Notes: generated by a model not told the origin, from the letters alone. Shown: positions 11,732 to 20,777, counted from the first letter of the stretch. The stretch is DNA of 64,000 nt from Mesostigma viride (GCA_009746045.1 RPFO01000178.1:622125-686124); one strand, 5' to 3'. Made by a program: numbers and translations.

Positions 11732-14028
11732 ATGTCAGAGCCTACCCCTCCGGCTGAGAGCTCGCTGCCGTCCCCGCCCCCACCGGACCCTGAGCTGTAT
11801 TTCGAGGCCCTTCCGGGCCGCTGGGTGTCGCGATCAAGTTACCCGGGTGGCGTGGTGCAGCCGGCCCTTCAGGCCCAACATGCGGGCTTAGTCAGGGCGG
11901 CCCTCTTCGGGGTCACGTGGTATGGTCCTTCCCCTGATGAGCCGCACCAGCTTGTCCTGCACGGGTTCGATGATGCCGGACACTGTTTGTTGGGGTGTGG
12001 TTCCGCTGTCCCGCCTTGGGGCAGATAGATGCGGTTCTCCGGTGCTGCCGTGTGTTCTCCTACCTCTCTACCCTGTGGGCCGTACCTGCCTACGGGAGGT
12101 GTTCCCTTGGCTTCCGGCTGAGGGTGATGCTGAGGTAGATGAGAACCCCTGCGACCTTTTACGGGCCGTAGAATTCATGGAGATAGCTGATCAGGCGCGG
12201 GACTAGCGGTTGGTGGTCCTGCCCCTTCGGGCGCCCCAGCCGAGGTACATTATACTCCAGATTATTCTGCCTCGAGCGCTGCGTCCGCCTCCTCGGCGTC
12301 TGTTCCTCCCTCTCCGGTCCCGTCGTCCCCTCGGTCGACCCGGGATGTTGCAGTGGAGCCTACCCCTTCGGGTTTGCCTGATCCTCTTTCGGCGACGGTC
12401 TCGGCTATGCAGGCTCAGATCCAGTCCTTGACCACTGCGTTTGGGGCCTTCCTTGCGGCCCAGGCGCAGGTCCCGGCCACGCCAGCTGGATCCGCGCCCC
12501 CTACCCCTTCTGTCGCCCCGGCGACTACGGCTTCGCCCGCGCCCCCGCCTGCGCCCGCGGTCGCTGTGGTTCCGGCGGCTCCTGCGACTCCTGCTGCCTC
12601 TGCGCCTGTTACCGCTGCACCTGCGCCTACGCGTGAGTCTCCTGCCCCTGTTAGCGCGCCCTCCGTCGCTGCTTCCGAGCCTCCTTCAGCTCAGGCGCAG
12701 ACGTCGCGCGGCTTCTTTGGTGATACTAGCGGGCTTCCCAGACTTTGGGAGGGTGGTCCTCCGCAGCGGATTCCGGTTCCTGACTGGAGCCTGGATGGTA
12801 GTCAATCTTATGCAGGCCTGCCTGTCCCTACGGGCCCCATTTTTAACATGTGGCCTGAGGGTGCACCGGCAACCGAGACCGGCGCGCCAGCTTCGGTGGC
12901 GGGTCCGTCACGGCCCCCTCTGGCTTCGGGTCCGGCGCGACCGCCTGCTGTACCAGTGTCACCTGCGACGGTGTCGGCTCCTGCCCCTGCTTCGGCCCCT
13001 GCCCCTTCGGCCTCGCGGTCTTTGGCTGCGGTTGTTCGGTCCACCGGCCAGGATCCTCGCGCTACCCGCGCTACCGACTCCCTCCGGGAGTTGTCCCAGG
13101 GTGATCGGGACAGGGCTCCTTCTGTGGTGCACGCGACTCCGGAGTCGCGCGACACGCCCGTGCTTGGATGTGGTATGTCCGCACTCGCATGCCGCCAGTG
13201 TGACCTGCCGCGTGCCTCCGCTGAGCTCGCCATCTCGCCCATGTCCTACGGGTTTTCCCAGGTGTGCCGGGCGCCTCGTGATCGTAACCTACCCATTGAG
13301 ACTGATCGGCCTCCTTTCGACATGGTTATTTTAGCTGATCCTGTGTTCCAGGGTGAGATCCTGGTTCGGCGCGTTCTGTATCGCTGGGCTAGGCGCCACA
13401 ACGACTTGGACACCTACGGTGGGTTCCAGTGGGCTTACCCTCCGCCTCTGGGCATTATGGCTTCGGATGCCCTTACGGTAGAGTTTCCTGCGGTGCCGGG
13501 TGTTACGTATACCACGGTCCTCCAGCCCATCCTCGAGTGGGATGCCCGACGTCCGGCGCCCCTCCCGGGCCAGGGTCTAGACTCCCGCGGTCACCCTCCT
13601 CCTCGGGCCAGCGACTACCTAGAGACATTCGGGTCGCGCCAGTGTACGCGTCGGTGGCGCTCCCGAGAGGTTCGGCACATCCGGTTGTGGCCGTCCAACG
13701 TGGAGCCCTGGTGGACCTGTTTTTCCCGACGGGTTTGCGCCCTCGGATCCGGTATCATCGCCTCCTCCTGCGGGCCCTCTGTTTGATAGCGGTAGAGCCT
13801 TTCCTTCGCCTCTTTGCCTGTGGCTTCCTGGACTGGGCCCGTGGCCAGGTCGTTCTTACTCAGCATAGGTATTACTGGGCCTTTCTGGGCCTTTTTCCTG
13901 ACGGCGTGTGGGCCGATGTTTTCCTCACCGTAGATAGGCATGACAATGTTGAGGATGTGGCCCATTACCAGGCCTACCTGGATGTCCTGCTGGCCTCCCG
14001 TGGTACCTACCAGACGGATGGCCATTAG
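11732..14028 (+). pseudogene. Extra ORF between pol and 3' LTR (function unknown, frameshifted)
   Basis: Coding sense of about 760 codons starts at ATG 11732 and needs shifts near 12005, 12200 and 13600-13700. The N-terminus (about 90 residues) begins with a Pro/Glu-rich tail. The middle (12353-13150) is extremely Ala/Pro-rich with a short helix (A-M-Q-A-Q-I-Q-S-L) like a small coiled coil. The C-terminal 250 residues are mixed and moderately hydrophobic near 13770-13830. I recognise no domain. It is in sense with pol and just before the purine tract, where some Ty3 elements keep env or accessory ORFs. No signal peptide is visible, so env is not supported. Confidence 0.55.
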
Positions 14029-14397
14029 ATAGAGGGCCTTAGGCCCGACCTGAGGGTGTTGTCCCTCCGGTATGTAGAGTCGCCCTCATGTTCTGGCCAG
14101 TTGACTGGTCGTTCTTGGTCCTTGGTGCTGATTGGTTTACTCTGTGTGTCCTGCCCAGTGCCGTTCCCCCCGGCAAGGACTTCGTTCCAGGCAGTTAGGG
14201 GAACCTACCACCAGGCTTGGTGCTGGCTAACCCTACACCTCCAGGCGTGGTGGTGGAGACCGTGTGAACTATTGGTGCCTTGTATCTTGGATGGCCTGCT
14301 GACTGTGTTAGTATGTGCTGGGTGCATTAGGTTTCCTACCCCTTGTTTTCCTCCCTGTACGTAGGGAGAGGGCTCCCTACCTTTGTGGGGGGGGAGG
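14029..14397 (+). other. Non-coding 3' region with purine tract
   Basis: No convincing ORF. The stretch ends with TGGGGGGGGAGG (14386-14397) directly before the LTR, a polypurine tract for plus-strand synthesis. Confidence 0.7.
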
Positions 14398-14969
14398 TGT
14401 TACGTCGCGTAACAATTCGTTGTAGTTACGGACGTAAATTAGGTCCTTTGCCTCGGTTGTCCCTAGGTTTACGTTTAGGCTCCTACCGGGACATTATTGT
14501 CCTCGTAACAGTACTGAGGTACATTGGGTGCCGTTGGGCGCCGTGCCGCGTACTTTACTAGTGGTCCTGATCCTGTGGTAGAATGTAGTGGACCAGCGTG
14601 CATCAGTAGATTTAGTGGACCAGCGTGCACCTGTAGGCGAGGGCCATGTCGGCCCGAGCGTGTTGGACCGTTGGTGACCATTTATGCGTGTTCTACCCCT
14701 TGTGTGTGCACTCGGCGTGTGTTAAATGAATTAACACATATTAGCTTGGGTCACGGCAGTGTAGTTGTGTTTCCTTCCTCTTTTCCTGGAGTAAACGGGT
14801 TTGACTAAATGGCCTATGGCATATTACAGTAGTACATATGTAAATGCATTGAGATCTGGTTCGTCTCGGTCGTCTTTCGCTAAGGGTGCAAATAGAAGTG
14901 GCCTTACTAGTCTAGGTAGTATTAGGACAAGTAGAGGTAGAGGTGGCGGCCGAGGCTTGCGGCGTAACA
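14398..14969 (+). repeat. Chromovirus 3' LTR
   Basis: 572 bp with TG...CA ends, starting TGTTACGTCGCGTAACA (itself an inverted repeat) and ending GCGGCGTAACA. It is preceded by the purine tract. A short direct repeat containing GTGGACCAGCGTGCA occurs at about 14590 and 14617. The partner 5' LTR is not in the window. Confidence 0.85.
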
Positions 14970-15317
14970 ACCGGATGCAGTAATGGATGTAAATAGGATT
15001 GGCAATAAAGGATGATGATACTGTAATGGCAATGATAAAGTGCTCCAATCCAATTAATAATAAAGTGATCCAATCCAATTTCATTTTCCATTTGCATTGA
15101 CGTACGTGTCTTTCAACTGCTCGCGGATTCGCTGTACGCGCGCCATCAGCCGTTGCTTGATGGACTCCGATATGCCGTCCTCTCGCGCCCTCTTATTTTT
15201 CCCCTTCTCCATCGTCGTATATATAGATGCGCAGATTTCTGGTGCGGTACTTGCCACGTATCACTTGCGCGTTCGTTCCGCCCCCGGTTTTATGGCCGCC
15301 TACATCGACATCGCGGC
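14970..15317. other. Junction between chromovirus LTR and virus-like island
   Basis: No ORF that I trust. The first 130 bp are A+T-rich with two similar short pieces (AAAGTGCTCCAATCCAATT and AAAGTGATCCAATCCAATTT, 15038-15082). From about 15100 composition becomes G+C-rich. A TATA-like ATATATAGATG lies at about 15217-15228, upstream of the first island gene. Confidence 0.5.
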
Positions 15318-15638
15318 ATGTCTATCGGGTTGGACCAGATGCTGACGTGCTACCGGTGCGGCGGCTCGGTGGATCTCGAGGAGGCGTGGAACTCCTGCGA
15401 GGGCGAGCTCGTGCACTTGTACGTGCATTACTTGTACGGAGAGGGGCTCGAGGTGCGCCCGCCGCACATCGCGTGCCGAGAATGCGGAGAGGAAGCTATG
15501 GATGAAGGCGAACGCTGGTACGAACGCATGAGTCTAGACGCCCTGCTCATACTATGCAACCTCAAGGGGTCGCGGCTGCCGGAGATATGGCGATGGGCTC
15601 ACCCCCGTGGGTGCATTGACAGTAATGCCAAACTGTAA
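15318..15638 (+). CDS. Small Cys-rich (zinc-ribbon-like) protein, paralogue of the palindrome gene
   Basis: 106 codons from ATG 15318. Two Cys pairs, L-T-C-Y-R-C and I-A-C-R-E-C, flank a middle segment of about 45 residues, which suggests a zinc ribbon or split zinc site. The C-terminal motif D-A-L-L-I-L-C-x-L-K-G-x-x-L-P-E matches D-A-M-L-I-L-C-T-L-K-G-V-K-L-P-P of the proteins at 21258-21647 and 24526-24915, so these are paralogues. The stop lies in CTGTAAGG, which also looks like a splice donor; the palindrome paralogue ends in a similar GGTAAGTGA. A spliced extension cannot be excluded. The function is unknown; binding of nucleic acid is only a guess from the Cys pairs. Confidence 0.65.
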   Translation: MSIGLDQMLTCYRCGGSVDLEEAWNSCEGELVHLYVHYLYGEGLEVRPPHIACRECGEEAMDEGERWYERMSLDALLILCNLKGSRLPEIWRWAHPRGCIDSNAKL

Positions 15639-15833
15639 GGCCAACTGCCCCACCAGTTCGGGGTGTACCCAAACACCGTGCTCGTCGACGGGCCCGGTCT
15701 TTGTGGTACTCGTGACCTCGCCAGTATAGAACGCAGATATGTGTTCTACCTCTCCGGTGCCTCTGCAAGGCTACGGTCGGTCTCTTATGCACCAAGGGTA
15801 GATCCCATCTGAGGGCACGGTGATCGTGGCCAA
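15639..15833. other. Short intergenic gap in the island
   Basis: No clear gene. A short plus-strand frame with V-Y-P-N-T-V-L-V-D-G-P (about 15660-15695) vaguely resembles the tail of the downstream paralogue after M-W-V-V, so this may be the decayed or spliced 3' end of the preceding gene. Confidence 0.3.
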
Positions 15834-16757
15834 TCAAGCGGCCAGCCTCGCGCGGCCCTCGCGATTGAAACACCTGTTCGCGTCCATCAGGCGTTTATTG
15901 GGCCCGGCAAACTCCAGGCCCCTGTACTCCCTTGCCTCCTCGTAGTACCCCAGCTCGCCCAAACCGGGCCCGAGCTTCTCCAGTATCCTCCTCGCCGCCT
16001 CCTCGGGATCGCTCCCCTTGCCGACCATGGCGCGGTGGCGGTCGTGGAAGAGGCTCATCACGGCACTCATCCCGTCCGTGAAGGTGTCCCTCGTTGCCTG
16101 GCTCCTCTTGGTCAGCCCCTGGTCGCGCCTGTAATCCGCGGTCTGCTCGTACCCGGTCACCAGCCGGTTGCCCGTGTTGTTCACGGACGCGTACACGCGC
16201 GCGGGCACCGCGCGGAGGCTGCTTTCCTTGATGGCACGCATGTCCAGCTTCGTCAGCTCGCACGCCTTCACGCGGGGGGCGCCGGCCACCTGCTGGCGGG
16301 TCAGAGGCACGAAGGCCTGTCCCGTCTTCTCCTCGTACCTGTCCAGCAGGTCCTGGATCAGCGCAGGGTCCACCTCCAGGTACCGCTCCAGCAGGACCGC
16401 CATGTTAAGGCGAAAGGCGGCCGCCTTCCTCCCGGGCAGCAGCTGGATGATCTGGATGATCCCCTGCCGACTGGCGACCGGCGTGTCCCGCTGCCCCTGA
16501 CCGGCAAATCGGAAGTGTGATCTAAAACTTGCAACTTCTTCATGCTCCTTTTCGATGCGTGAGAAGGCGTGACTAGCCATCTGGTGGGCATTTGCCTTGA
16601 CTGTGCCATCATCGTTGGCGAACAAGGCAAATTTTATCACGTCGATAACCGAAATCTTACCATCCGGCGTCACCCGGATCTTGTTCGCGAACGGGTCGTC
16701 TGCGCCCTCTGCAAGGGGAGCGGACGGCTGCAAGTACTTGACAAGAGCTGTCGACAT
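15834..16757 (-). CDS. MSV199/KilA-N-type virus-like protein
   Basis: 307 codons from ATG at 16757. Residues 30-140 follow a pattern known from MSV199/BRO/KilA-N-type domains of large DNA viruses and their relatives in algae: K-I-S-V-I-D-V-I-K, then an F-R-F-x-G-Q-G-Q-R-x-T-P-V core, then L-L-P-G-R-x-A-A-x-F-R and L-L-E-R-Y-L. These domains are generally taken to bind DNA. The C-terminal half (A-D-Y-R-R-D-Q-G-L-T-K-R and a helical, charged tail) is not recognised. The frame is intact and intronless. It is divergent from the gene at 16888 across 130 bp of A+T-rich DNA. Family assignment is from memory of the pattern only. Confidence 0.65.
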   Translation of the reverse strand: MSTALVKYLQPSAPLAEGADDPFANKIRVTPDGKISVIDVIKFALFANDDGTVKANAHQMASHAFSRIEKEHEEVASFRSHFRFAGQGQRDTPVASRQGIIQIIQLLPGRKAAAFRLNMAVLLERYLEVDPALIQDLLDRYEEKTGQAFVPLTRQQVAGAPRVKACELTKLDMRAIKESSLRAVPARVYASVNNTGNRLVTGYEQTADYRRDQGLTKRSQATRDTFTDGMSAVMSLFHDRHRAMVGKGSDPEEAARRILEKLGPGLGELGYYEEAREYRGLEFAGPNKRLMDANRCFNREGRARLAA

Positions 16758-16887
16758 CCTCACATGTTTGCATTAATAAAGAGAAATATTACGGCCCCAA
16801 ATAAGCGCGCCGGGTGCTCATATTTTGTTTTTATTACACGTTTACATTATGTTAGGAATATTTTCGCAGCCGGGTGTACTCGAGGAC
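16758..16887. promoter_or_regulatory. A+T-rich divergent promoter region
   Basis: This 130-bp gap separates two divergent genes and is much richer in A+T than the genes. It contains TTAATAAAGAGAAATATTAC and a TTTTGTTTTTATTACACG tract. A shared bidirectional promoter is the simplest reading. If translation of the right-hand gene starts at an upstream in-frame ATG (16825 or 16849), the promoter is shorter. Confidence 0.45.
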
Positions 16888-17952
16888 ATGGCGCGGCGGA
16901 GAGCGACCCGAAGACACAGGGTGCGGGCGGACGACGCGGGGGACGACGACGGCCTGGGGGACCTGGACCTGGACGAGCTGGTGGGCCTAGACATGGATGA
17001 GGTGGGGGGCCTTAACATGGACGAGATGGGGGGCCTTGACATGGACGAGCTGGGGGCCCTAGACATGGACGAGCTGGCCCGCTTCGAGGAGCCCGGTGAC
17101 CCGCTTAACACGCCCGGGATGCCCGAGGGACTCGACAAAGCCGATGACGTTTTTTTCGACCTGGACGCGCACGAGAAGGAGCGATCCGCCCAGGATGGTG
17201 ACGAGGAGGGGGGCGGGCGGCAACAGGCGCAGAGGCAGGAAACACAAAGAGAAGCAAAAAATCGTAAAGCCCGGGAAAGATACGCTGAACTGAAAAAGAG
17301 AAAGGATCCCGACGACATCGCACGATCGGAAGCCAACAATCTCAAAGCCCGGGCCAGCTACAAGAGAGAAGGGCAGGAGACGAATCGCGAAGTCCAAAAT
17401 CGGAAACGGAGGGAACGACGCGCCGAACGATGGAAGAGCCAAGACCCAGACGACATCGCATGGGTGAAAAAAGAACGGGCCAGGACTAAGGAAAGGCGTA
17501 AACAAGAATCTGAACGATGGAAGAGCGAAGACCCCAACGACATTGCATGGGTAAAAAAAGAACTGGCCCGCCACAACAAATGGCTTCAAAAAACCGCCGA
17601 GGAAGGGCAGGAGACGAATCACGAAGTCCAAAAGCGCTATTGGAGGGAGCGTCAGCGTCACATACGTTGGCCGAAGAGATCCGCCGCCACGGAAGCCGGT
17701 CCTTCTCGACGACAAAGCCCTCCTCCTCCCCAGCCGGAACTGCCACAACAGATACCCGCCGACCCCAGGTGGCTCGTCCCTCCACCCGCCAGCGAGCAGG
17801 AGAGGCGCCACCGGGACAAAGGCAAGGCGGGGGCGGACCCGGAAGCGGCCTACCGATGGTGGATGGACAACTACGGCCCGCCACCGCCCTCGCCACCGGA
17901 CCCCGGCCACCCCACCGCCGCCAGGCGGGTCAGAAGGGCGCGAGCCCGATAA
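16888..17952 (+). CDS. Charged repeat protein, copy 1 of a tandem gene pair
   Basis: 354 codons from ATG 16888 (M-A-R-R-R-A-T-R-R-H); in-frame ATGs at 16825 and 16849 are possible but lie in the A+T-rich promoter. It has four parts: a basic start; acidic octapeptide-like repeats of the G-L-D-M-D-E type (about residues 25-65); a long, highly charged helical part with repeats around A-R-E-R-Y-A-E-L and K-S-Q-D-P-D-D-I-A-W-V-K-K-E (about 115-260); and a Pro-rich tail with a conserved R-W-W-M-D-N-Y-G-P block. It looks structural or scaffold-like, but I know no family. The next gene is its duplicate, beginning 12 bp after this stop. Confidence 0.65.
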   Translation: MARRRATRRHRVRADDAGDDDGLGDLDLDELVGLDMDEVGGLNMDEMGGLDMDELGALDMDELARFEEPGDPLNTPGMPEGLDKADDVFFDLDAHEKERSAQDGDEEGGGRQQAQRQETQREAKNRKARERYAELKKRKDPDDIARSEANNLKARASYKREGQETNREVQNRKRRERRAERWKSQDPDDIAWVKKERARTKERRKQESERWKSEDPNDIAWVKKELARHNKWLQKTAEEGQETNHEVQKRYWRERQRHIRWPKRSAATEAGPSRRQSPPPPQPELPQQIPADPRWLVPPPASEQERRHRDKGKAGADPEAAYRWWMDNYGPPPPSPPDPGHPTAARRVRRARAR

Positions 17953-17963
17953 AATTCTCAGAC

Positions 17964-19019
17964 ATGTATCAAAACATGGCGCGGCGGAGAGCGACCCGAA
18001 GACACAGGGTGCGGGCGGACGATCCGGGAGACGACGACGGCCTGGGGGACCTGGACCTGGACGAGCTGGTGGGCCTAGACATGGATGAGGTGGGGGGCCT
18101 TGACATGGACGAGCTGGGGGCCCTTGACATGGACGAGCTGGCCCGCTTCGAGGAGCCCGGTGACCCGCTTAACACGCCCGGGATGCCCGAGGGACTCGAC
18201 AAAGCCGATCACGTTTTTTTCGACATGGACGCGTACGAGAAGGAGCGATCCGCCCAGGATGGTGACGAGGAGGGCGGGCGGCAACAGGCGCAGAGGCAGG
18301 AAACACAAAGAGAAGCAAAAAATAGCAAAGCCCGGGAAAGATACGCTGAACTGAGAAAGAGCAAGGACCCCGACGACATCGCGCGATTGGAAGCCAAAAA
18401 TCGCAAAGCCCGGGAAAGATATGCTGAACTGAGAAAGAGCAAGGACCCCGACGACATTGCACGGTTACAAAAAGTCCAGGACGCAGCGAGAGAAAGAAGA
18501 TGTCGCAGAAGACCCTCCGAGAGGGCCTGGAAGAGAGAATGGCTTGATAAAACTGCCAAGGAAGGGCAGGAGACAAATCGTGATGTTAAAAATCGCAAAT
18601 GGAGGGAACTGCGCGCCGAACGATGGAAGAGCCAAGACCCAAACGACATCGCATGGGTGAAAAAAGAACGGGCCAGGATTAGGGACGGTCGCCAGCGTCG
18701 CGCACGGATGGCGAAGAGATCCGCCGCCACGGAAAGCGGTCCCTCTCGACGACAAAGCCCCCCTCCTCCCCCGCCGGAACTGCCACAACAACAACAGATA
18801 CCCGCCGACCCCAGGTGGCTGGTCCCCCCACCCGCCAGCGAGCAGGAGAGGCGACACCGGGACAAAGGCAAGGCGGGGGCGGACCCGGAAGCGGCCTACC
18901 GATGGTGGATGGATAACTACGGCCCGCCACCGCCCTCGCCACCGCCACCGGACCCCGGCCACCCCACCGCCGCCAGGCGGGTCAGGAGGCCACAGAGTGC
19001 CGTGCGGAGGCGGCGCTGA
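17964..19019 (+). CDS. Charged repeat protein, copy 2 of the tandem gene pair
   Basis: 351 codons from ATG 17964 (or 17976, which aligns with copy 1). The ends are nearly identical to copy 1: same basic start, acidic M-D-E-L repeats (one unit fewer) and Pro-rich tail with R-W-W-M-D-N-Y-G-P. The middle differs in repeat content, with two successive R-K-A-R-E-R-Y-A-E-L-R-K-S-K-D-P-D-D-I-A-R units and a D-A-A-R-E-R-R block. The divergent middle and conserved ends suggest unequal exchange between repeats. With 12 bp between genes there is no room for a usual promoter, so co-transcription or internal initiation is likely. Confidence 0.65.
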   Translation: MYQNMARRRATRRHRVRADDPGDDDGLGDLDLDELVGLDMDEVGGLDMDELGALDMDELARFEEPGDPLNTPGMPEGLDKADHVFFDMDAYEKERSAQDGDEEGGRQQAQRQETQREAKNSKARERYAELRKSKDPDDIARLEAKNRKARERYAELRKSKDPDDIARLQKVQDAARERRCRRRPSERAWKREWLDKTAKEGQETNRDVKNRKWRELRAERWKSQDPNDIAWVKKERARIRDGRQRRARMAKRSAATESGPSRRQSPPPPPPELPQQQQIPADPRWLVPPPASEQERRHRDKGKAGADPEAAYRWWMDNYGPPPPSPPPPDPGHPTAARRVRRPQSAVRRRR

Positions 19020-19061
19020 ATACCGTGCATTTGCGCTCACTGTATTGCATCCATCGAGGTT

Positions 19062-20180
19062 TTATTCATCATTATTATTATTACGCGTCGTTCCTAGCGC
19101 CCTCCGGGCCACCCCCGTCACCCACACCGTGCGCTTCTCCTCCTCCCCGCTGCCCATGCGCACGTTTCCTGTCACGGCGACCCCGTGGGGGGCCAGCAGG
19201 GCGGCCAGGTCCGCGTTGGGCACTCGCCGCGTCATGCGGCTGCCGTTCTGGAGGTACTCCACGAAGAACAGGCGGCGGAACTCCGCCAGCGGCAGGCGCC
19301 CGCCGCATTCCAGGACCACCAGGTCGCTGTGCTGCAGGAACAGCCGCAGGTACGTGTCCAGCGCCGCCGCCTCGCGCTCCTTGCCCTCCTCCTCGCGCCC
19401 GCCCCGCGCCTCGCCCGACCCCTGCAGGTCGTGCTCCTCCTCCTCCGCCGACCGCCACTTCAGCCGCGCCGTCAGCGCGTCGCCCGCCTGGTTGTCGCGC
19501 AGGCGCCAGCGCGAGGACGAACCCTGCTTGCGGCTGAACGCCGCCGTGAGCCGCTCGCGGATCTCGCGGACGCGCTCGTTCATCCACGCGGGGGGCGCGC
19601 CGCCCACCTTCGCCATGTGCGCGCGGATCTCGCGCAGGCCCTTCAGGTCCGCCATCTCGCCCTCGGGGTAGCCGTGGCACTCCTCCAGGAACGACTCCTC
19701 CTCCTCCGTGATCTCCGCGAACAGCCCGTGCTCGCCCGCGTACGCGCTCACCCACCTGCGCATCTCCTCGCGCCTCTTGCCCGCCTCGCGGGCAGCCAGG
19801 AAACGCTCCCCGTTGAACCAAGGGGGGAACGGCTTCACCTCCCCGTCCGAGGGCACGGGAGCCGGATGGACCAGCGACACGTTCTGCGCCCAGTACCACC
19901 CCCCGCTCTCGCCCCCAGCGACCCCCGCCACGTGCATCAGCACGCCCCCCTTGCCCGCCAGCACGCCGGACCACAGGGCCAGGTCGTCCGCCCCCGGGCA
20001 GGGGCCTGCCAGCCGGGACGCGGCGTACGGGGGCAGACCCTTCGCCGCGAGGAACGCGTTGAAGGCGTCCGCCAGCTTGCCCGCCACCGGCCACTCCTGG
20101 ATGTGCGACGACGGCTGCACGCACGCGCCCACGAACTCGCACATCAGACGCGCCTCTGACAACCAACCCGGATGCATCAT
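19062..20180 (-). CDS. Virus-like protein with possible D5-type C-terminal domain
   Basis: 372 codons from ATG 20180. It converges on the tandem pair, with a 42-bp gap. The last codons and stop overlap an AATAAA on the minus strand, so the poly(A) signal begins within the coding end. Residues 285-360 (D-T-Y-L-R-L-F-L-Q-H, F-R-R-L-F-F-V-E-Y-L, then T-V-W-V-T-G-V) resemble the winged-helix-like C-terminal part found after D5-type primase-helicase ATPases in large DNA viruses. No Walker motifs are present in this protein, so it is not a helicase. The N-terminal 280 residues (W-L-S-E-A-R-L-M-C-E-F-V; charged helices) are unassigned. Confidence 0.55.
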   Translation of the reverse strand: MMHPGWLSEARLMCEFVGACVQPSSHIQEWPVAGKLADAFNAFLAAKGLPPYAASRLAGPCPGADDLALWSGVLAGKGGVLMHVAGVAGGESGGWYWAQNVSLVHPAPVPSDGEVKPFPPWFNGERFLAAREAGKRREEMRRWVSAYAGEHGLFAEITEEEESFLEECHGYPEGEMADLKGLREIRAHMAKVGGAPPAWMNERVREIRERLTAAFSRKQGSSSRWRLRDNQAGDALTARLKWRSAEEEEHDLQGSGEARGGREEEGKEREAAALDTYLRLFLQHSDLVVLECGGRLPLAEFRRLFFVEYLQNGSRMTRRVPNADLAALLAPHGVAVTGNVRMGSGEEEKRTVWVTGVARRALGTTRNNNNDE

Positions 20181-20490
20181 GGCGCGCCACTAATATGCCG
20201 AACGACGAGATTATTTTAGCGCGACCATAAACGCACGCACACCGCCAGCGGAGACTGACACGGACTTGCCGACGTACTCACACACTCGCACACTCGTACT
20301 CTCGATCACGGACTCGCGCGCGGGGGACAGACAATCACGCGCGGGGGGAACAGGGAAACAGACAAGCACTCGGCGCGGAACGGGGGGGACACGCAGGGGG
20401 GAACAGGGGGAAAAGAGGGGGTCACTCACGCAATTGCTGGGAAGGGTTTAGGGGTGCCTTAGCCACGGTGAAAGCCACCCTAAAGCCTTC
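20181..20490. other. Non-coding spacer left of the palindrome
   Basis: No gene. It is rich in simple G/C/A runs (CGCGCGGGGGG-type) and in CACACTCGCACACTCG repeats (about 20276-20297). The right end holds an imperfect hairpin continuous with the palindrome arm. Confidence 0.6.
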
Positions 20491-20506
20491 CCAGCAACTA
20501 CGTGAG
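20424..20506. repeat. 83-bp imperfect hairpin at the palindrome edge
   Basis: CTCACGCAATTGCTGGGAAG at 20424 pairs with the complementary CTTCCCAGCAACTACGTGAG ending at 20506, continuing inward over about 32 bases per side with a few mismatches and a loop of about 18 nt. The outer half of the right stem (20491-20506) is also the first 16 bp of the palindrome arm. So the arm end is present in both orientations here but only once at 25686. Confidence 0.75.
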
Positions 20507-20537
20507 CTACCCCCCCAGAGCCTCTGCAGCCCCCAGT

Positions 20538-20600
20538 CCCCCTGGACCCCCTGGACCCCCTGGACCCCCTAGACCCCTTGGACCCCCCGGAGCCCCCGGT
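20538..20600. repeat. 9-bp CCCCCTGGA tandem repeat (mirrored near 25577-25639)
   Basis: A run of CCCCCTGGA-like units. Read on the plus strand it gives Pro-Pro-Gly repeats that look collagen-like; on the minus strand it gives Gly-Ser-Arg repeats. Neither frame has a convincing start or domain, so I annotate only the repeat. Confidence 0.6.
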
Positions 20601-20777
20601 CCGAACAGAAGTCCTGTAATCTCCACCGCCGCCGTCGCCTGTCCCGGCCCTGGGAGGCGGCGAAGGGGCAAACGAGGGGGAGAAGGTAATCCACCTCCGA
20701 CCGGCGAGAGGGGCCGGAGAGGCCCCGCCAATTTCACTCGCCCCCCGCCCCGGCCCTCCCGATGGGCGACGCTTGCT

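Larger units (their letters stand above)
4549..14969 (+). mobile_element. Ty3/gypsy chromovirus, 5' truncated, with extra 3' ORF
   Basis: The order is gag with zinc knuckle, aspartic protease, RT, RNase H, integrase (zinc-binding and core), chromodomain, an extra ORF, a purine tract and a 3' LTR, all on the plus strand. Protease-RT-RH-IN-chromodomain order is diagnostic of chromoviruses. The 5' LTR and the start of gag are missing because the G2 LTR abuts gag at 4548/4549; probably G2 copy 1 inserted into this element. At least six single-base frameshifts, mostly at homopolymers, make it inactive. Confidence 0.88.

Noticed and set aside
11732-14028. Envelope gene of an errantivirus-like element
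   Set aside because: No signal peptide, furin-like site or clear C-terminal membrane anchor can be seen.
15895-16520. Arg- or Leu/Arg-rich ORFs over the MSV199-like gene
   Set aside because: Shadows of the coding strand in high-G+C DNA; they carry no motif, while the minus-strand frame does.
17059-17910. Hydrophobic minus-strand ORFs opposite the tandem charged genes
   Set aside because: Antisense of Lys/Glu/Asp-rich codons gives Leu/Phe/Ser-rich shadows that resemble membrane proteins; no independent support.
19062-20180. Primase-helicase
   Set aside because: Only the C-terminal pattern is reminiscent of D5-type proteins; Walker A and B motifs are absent.
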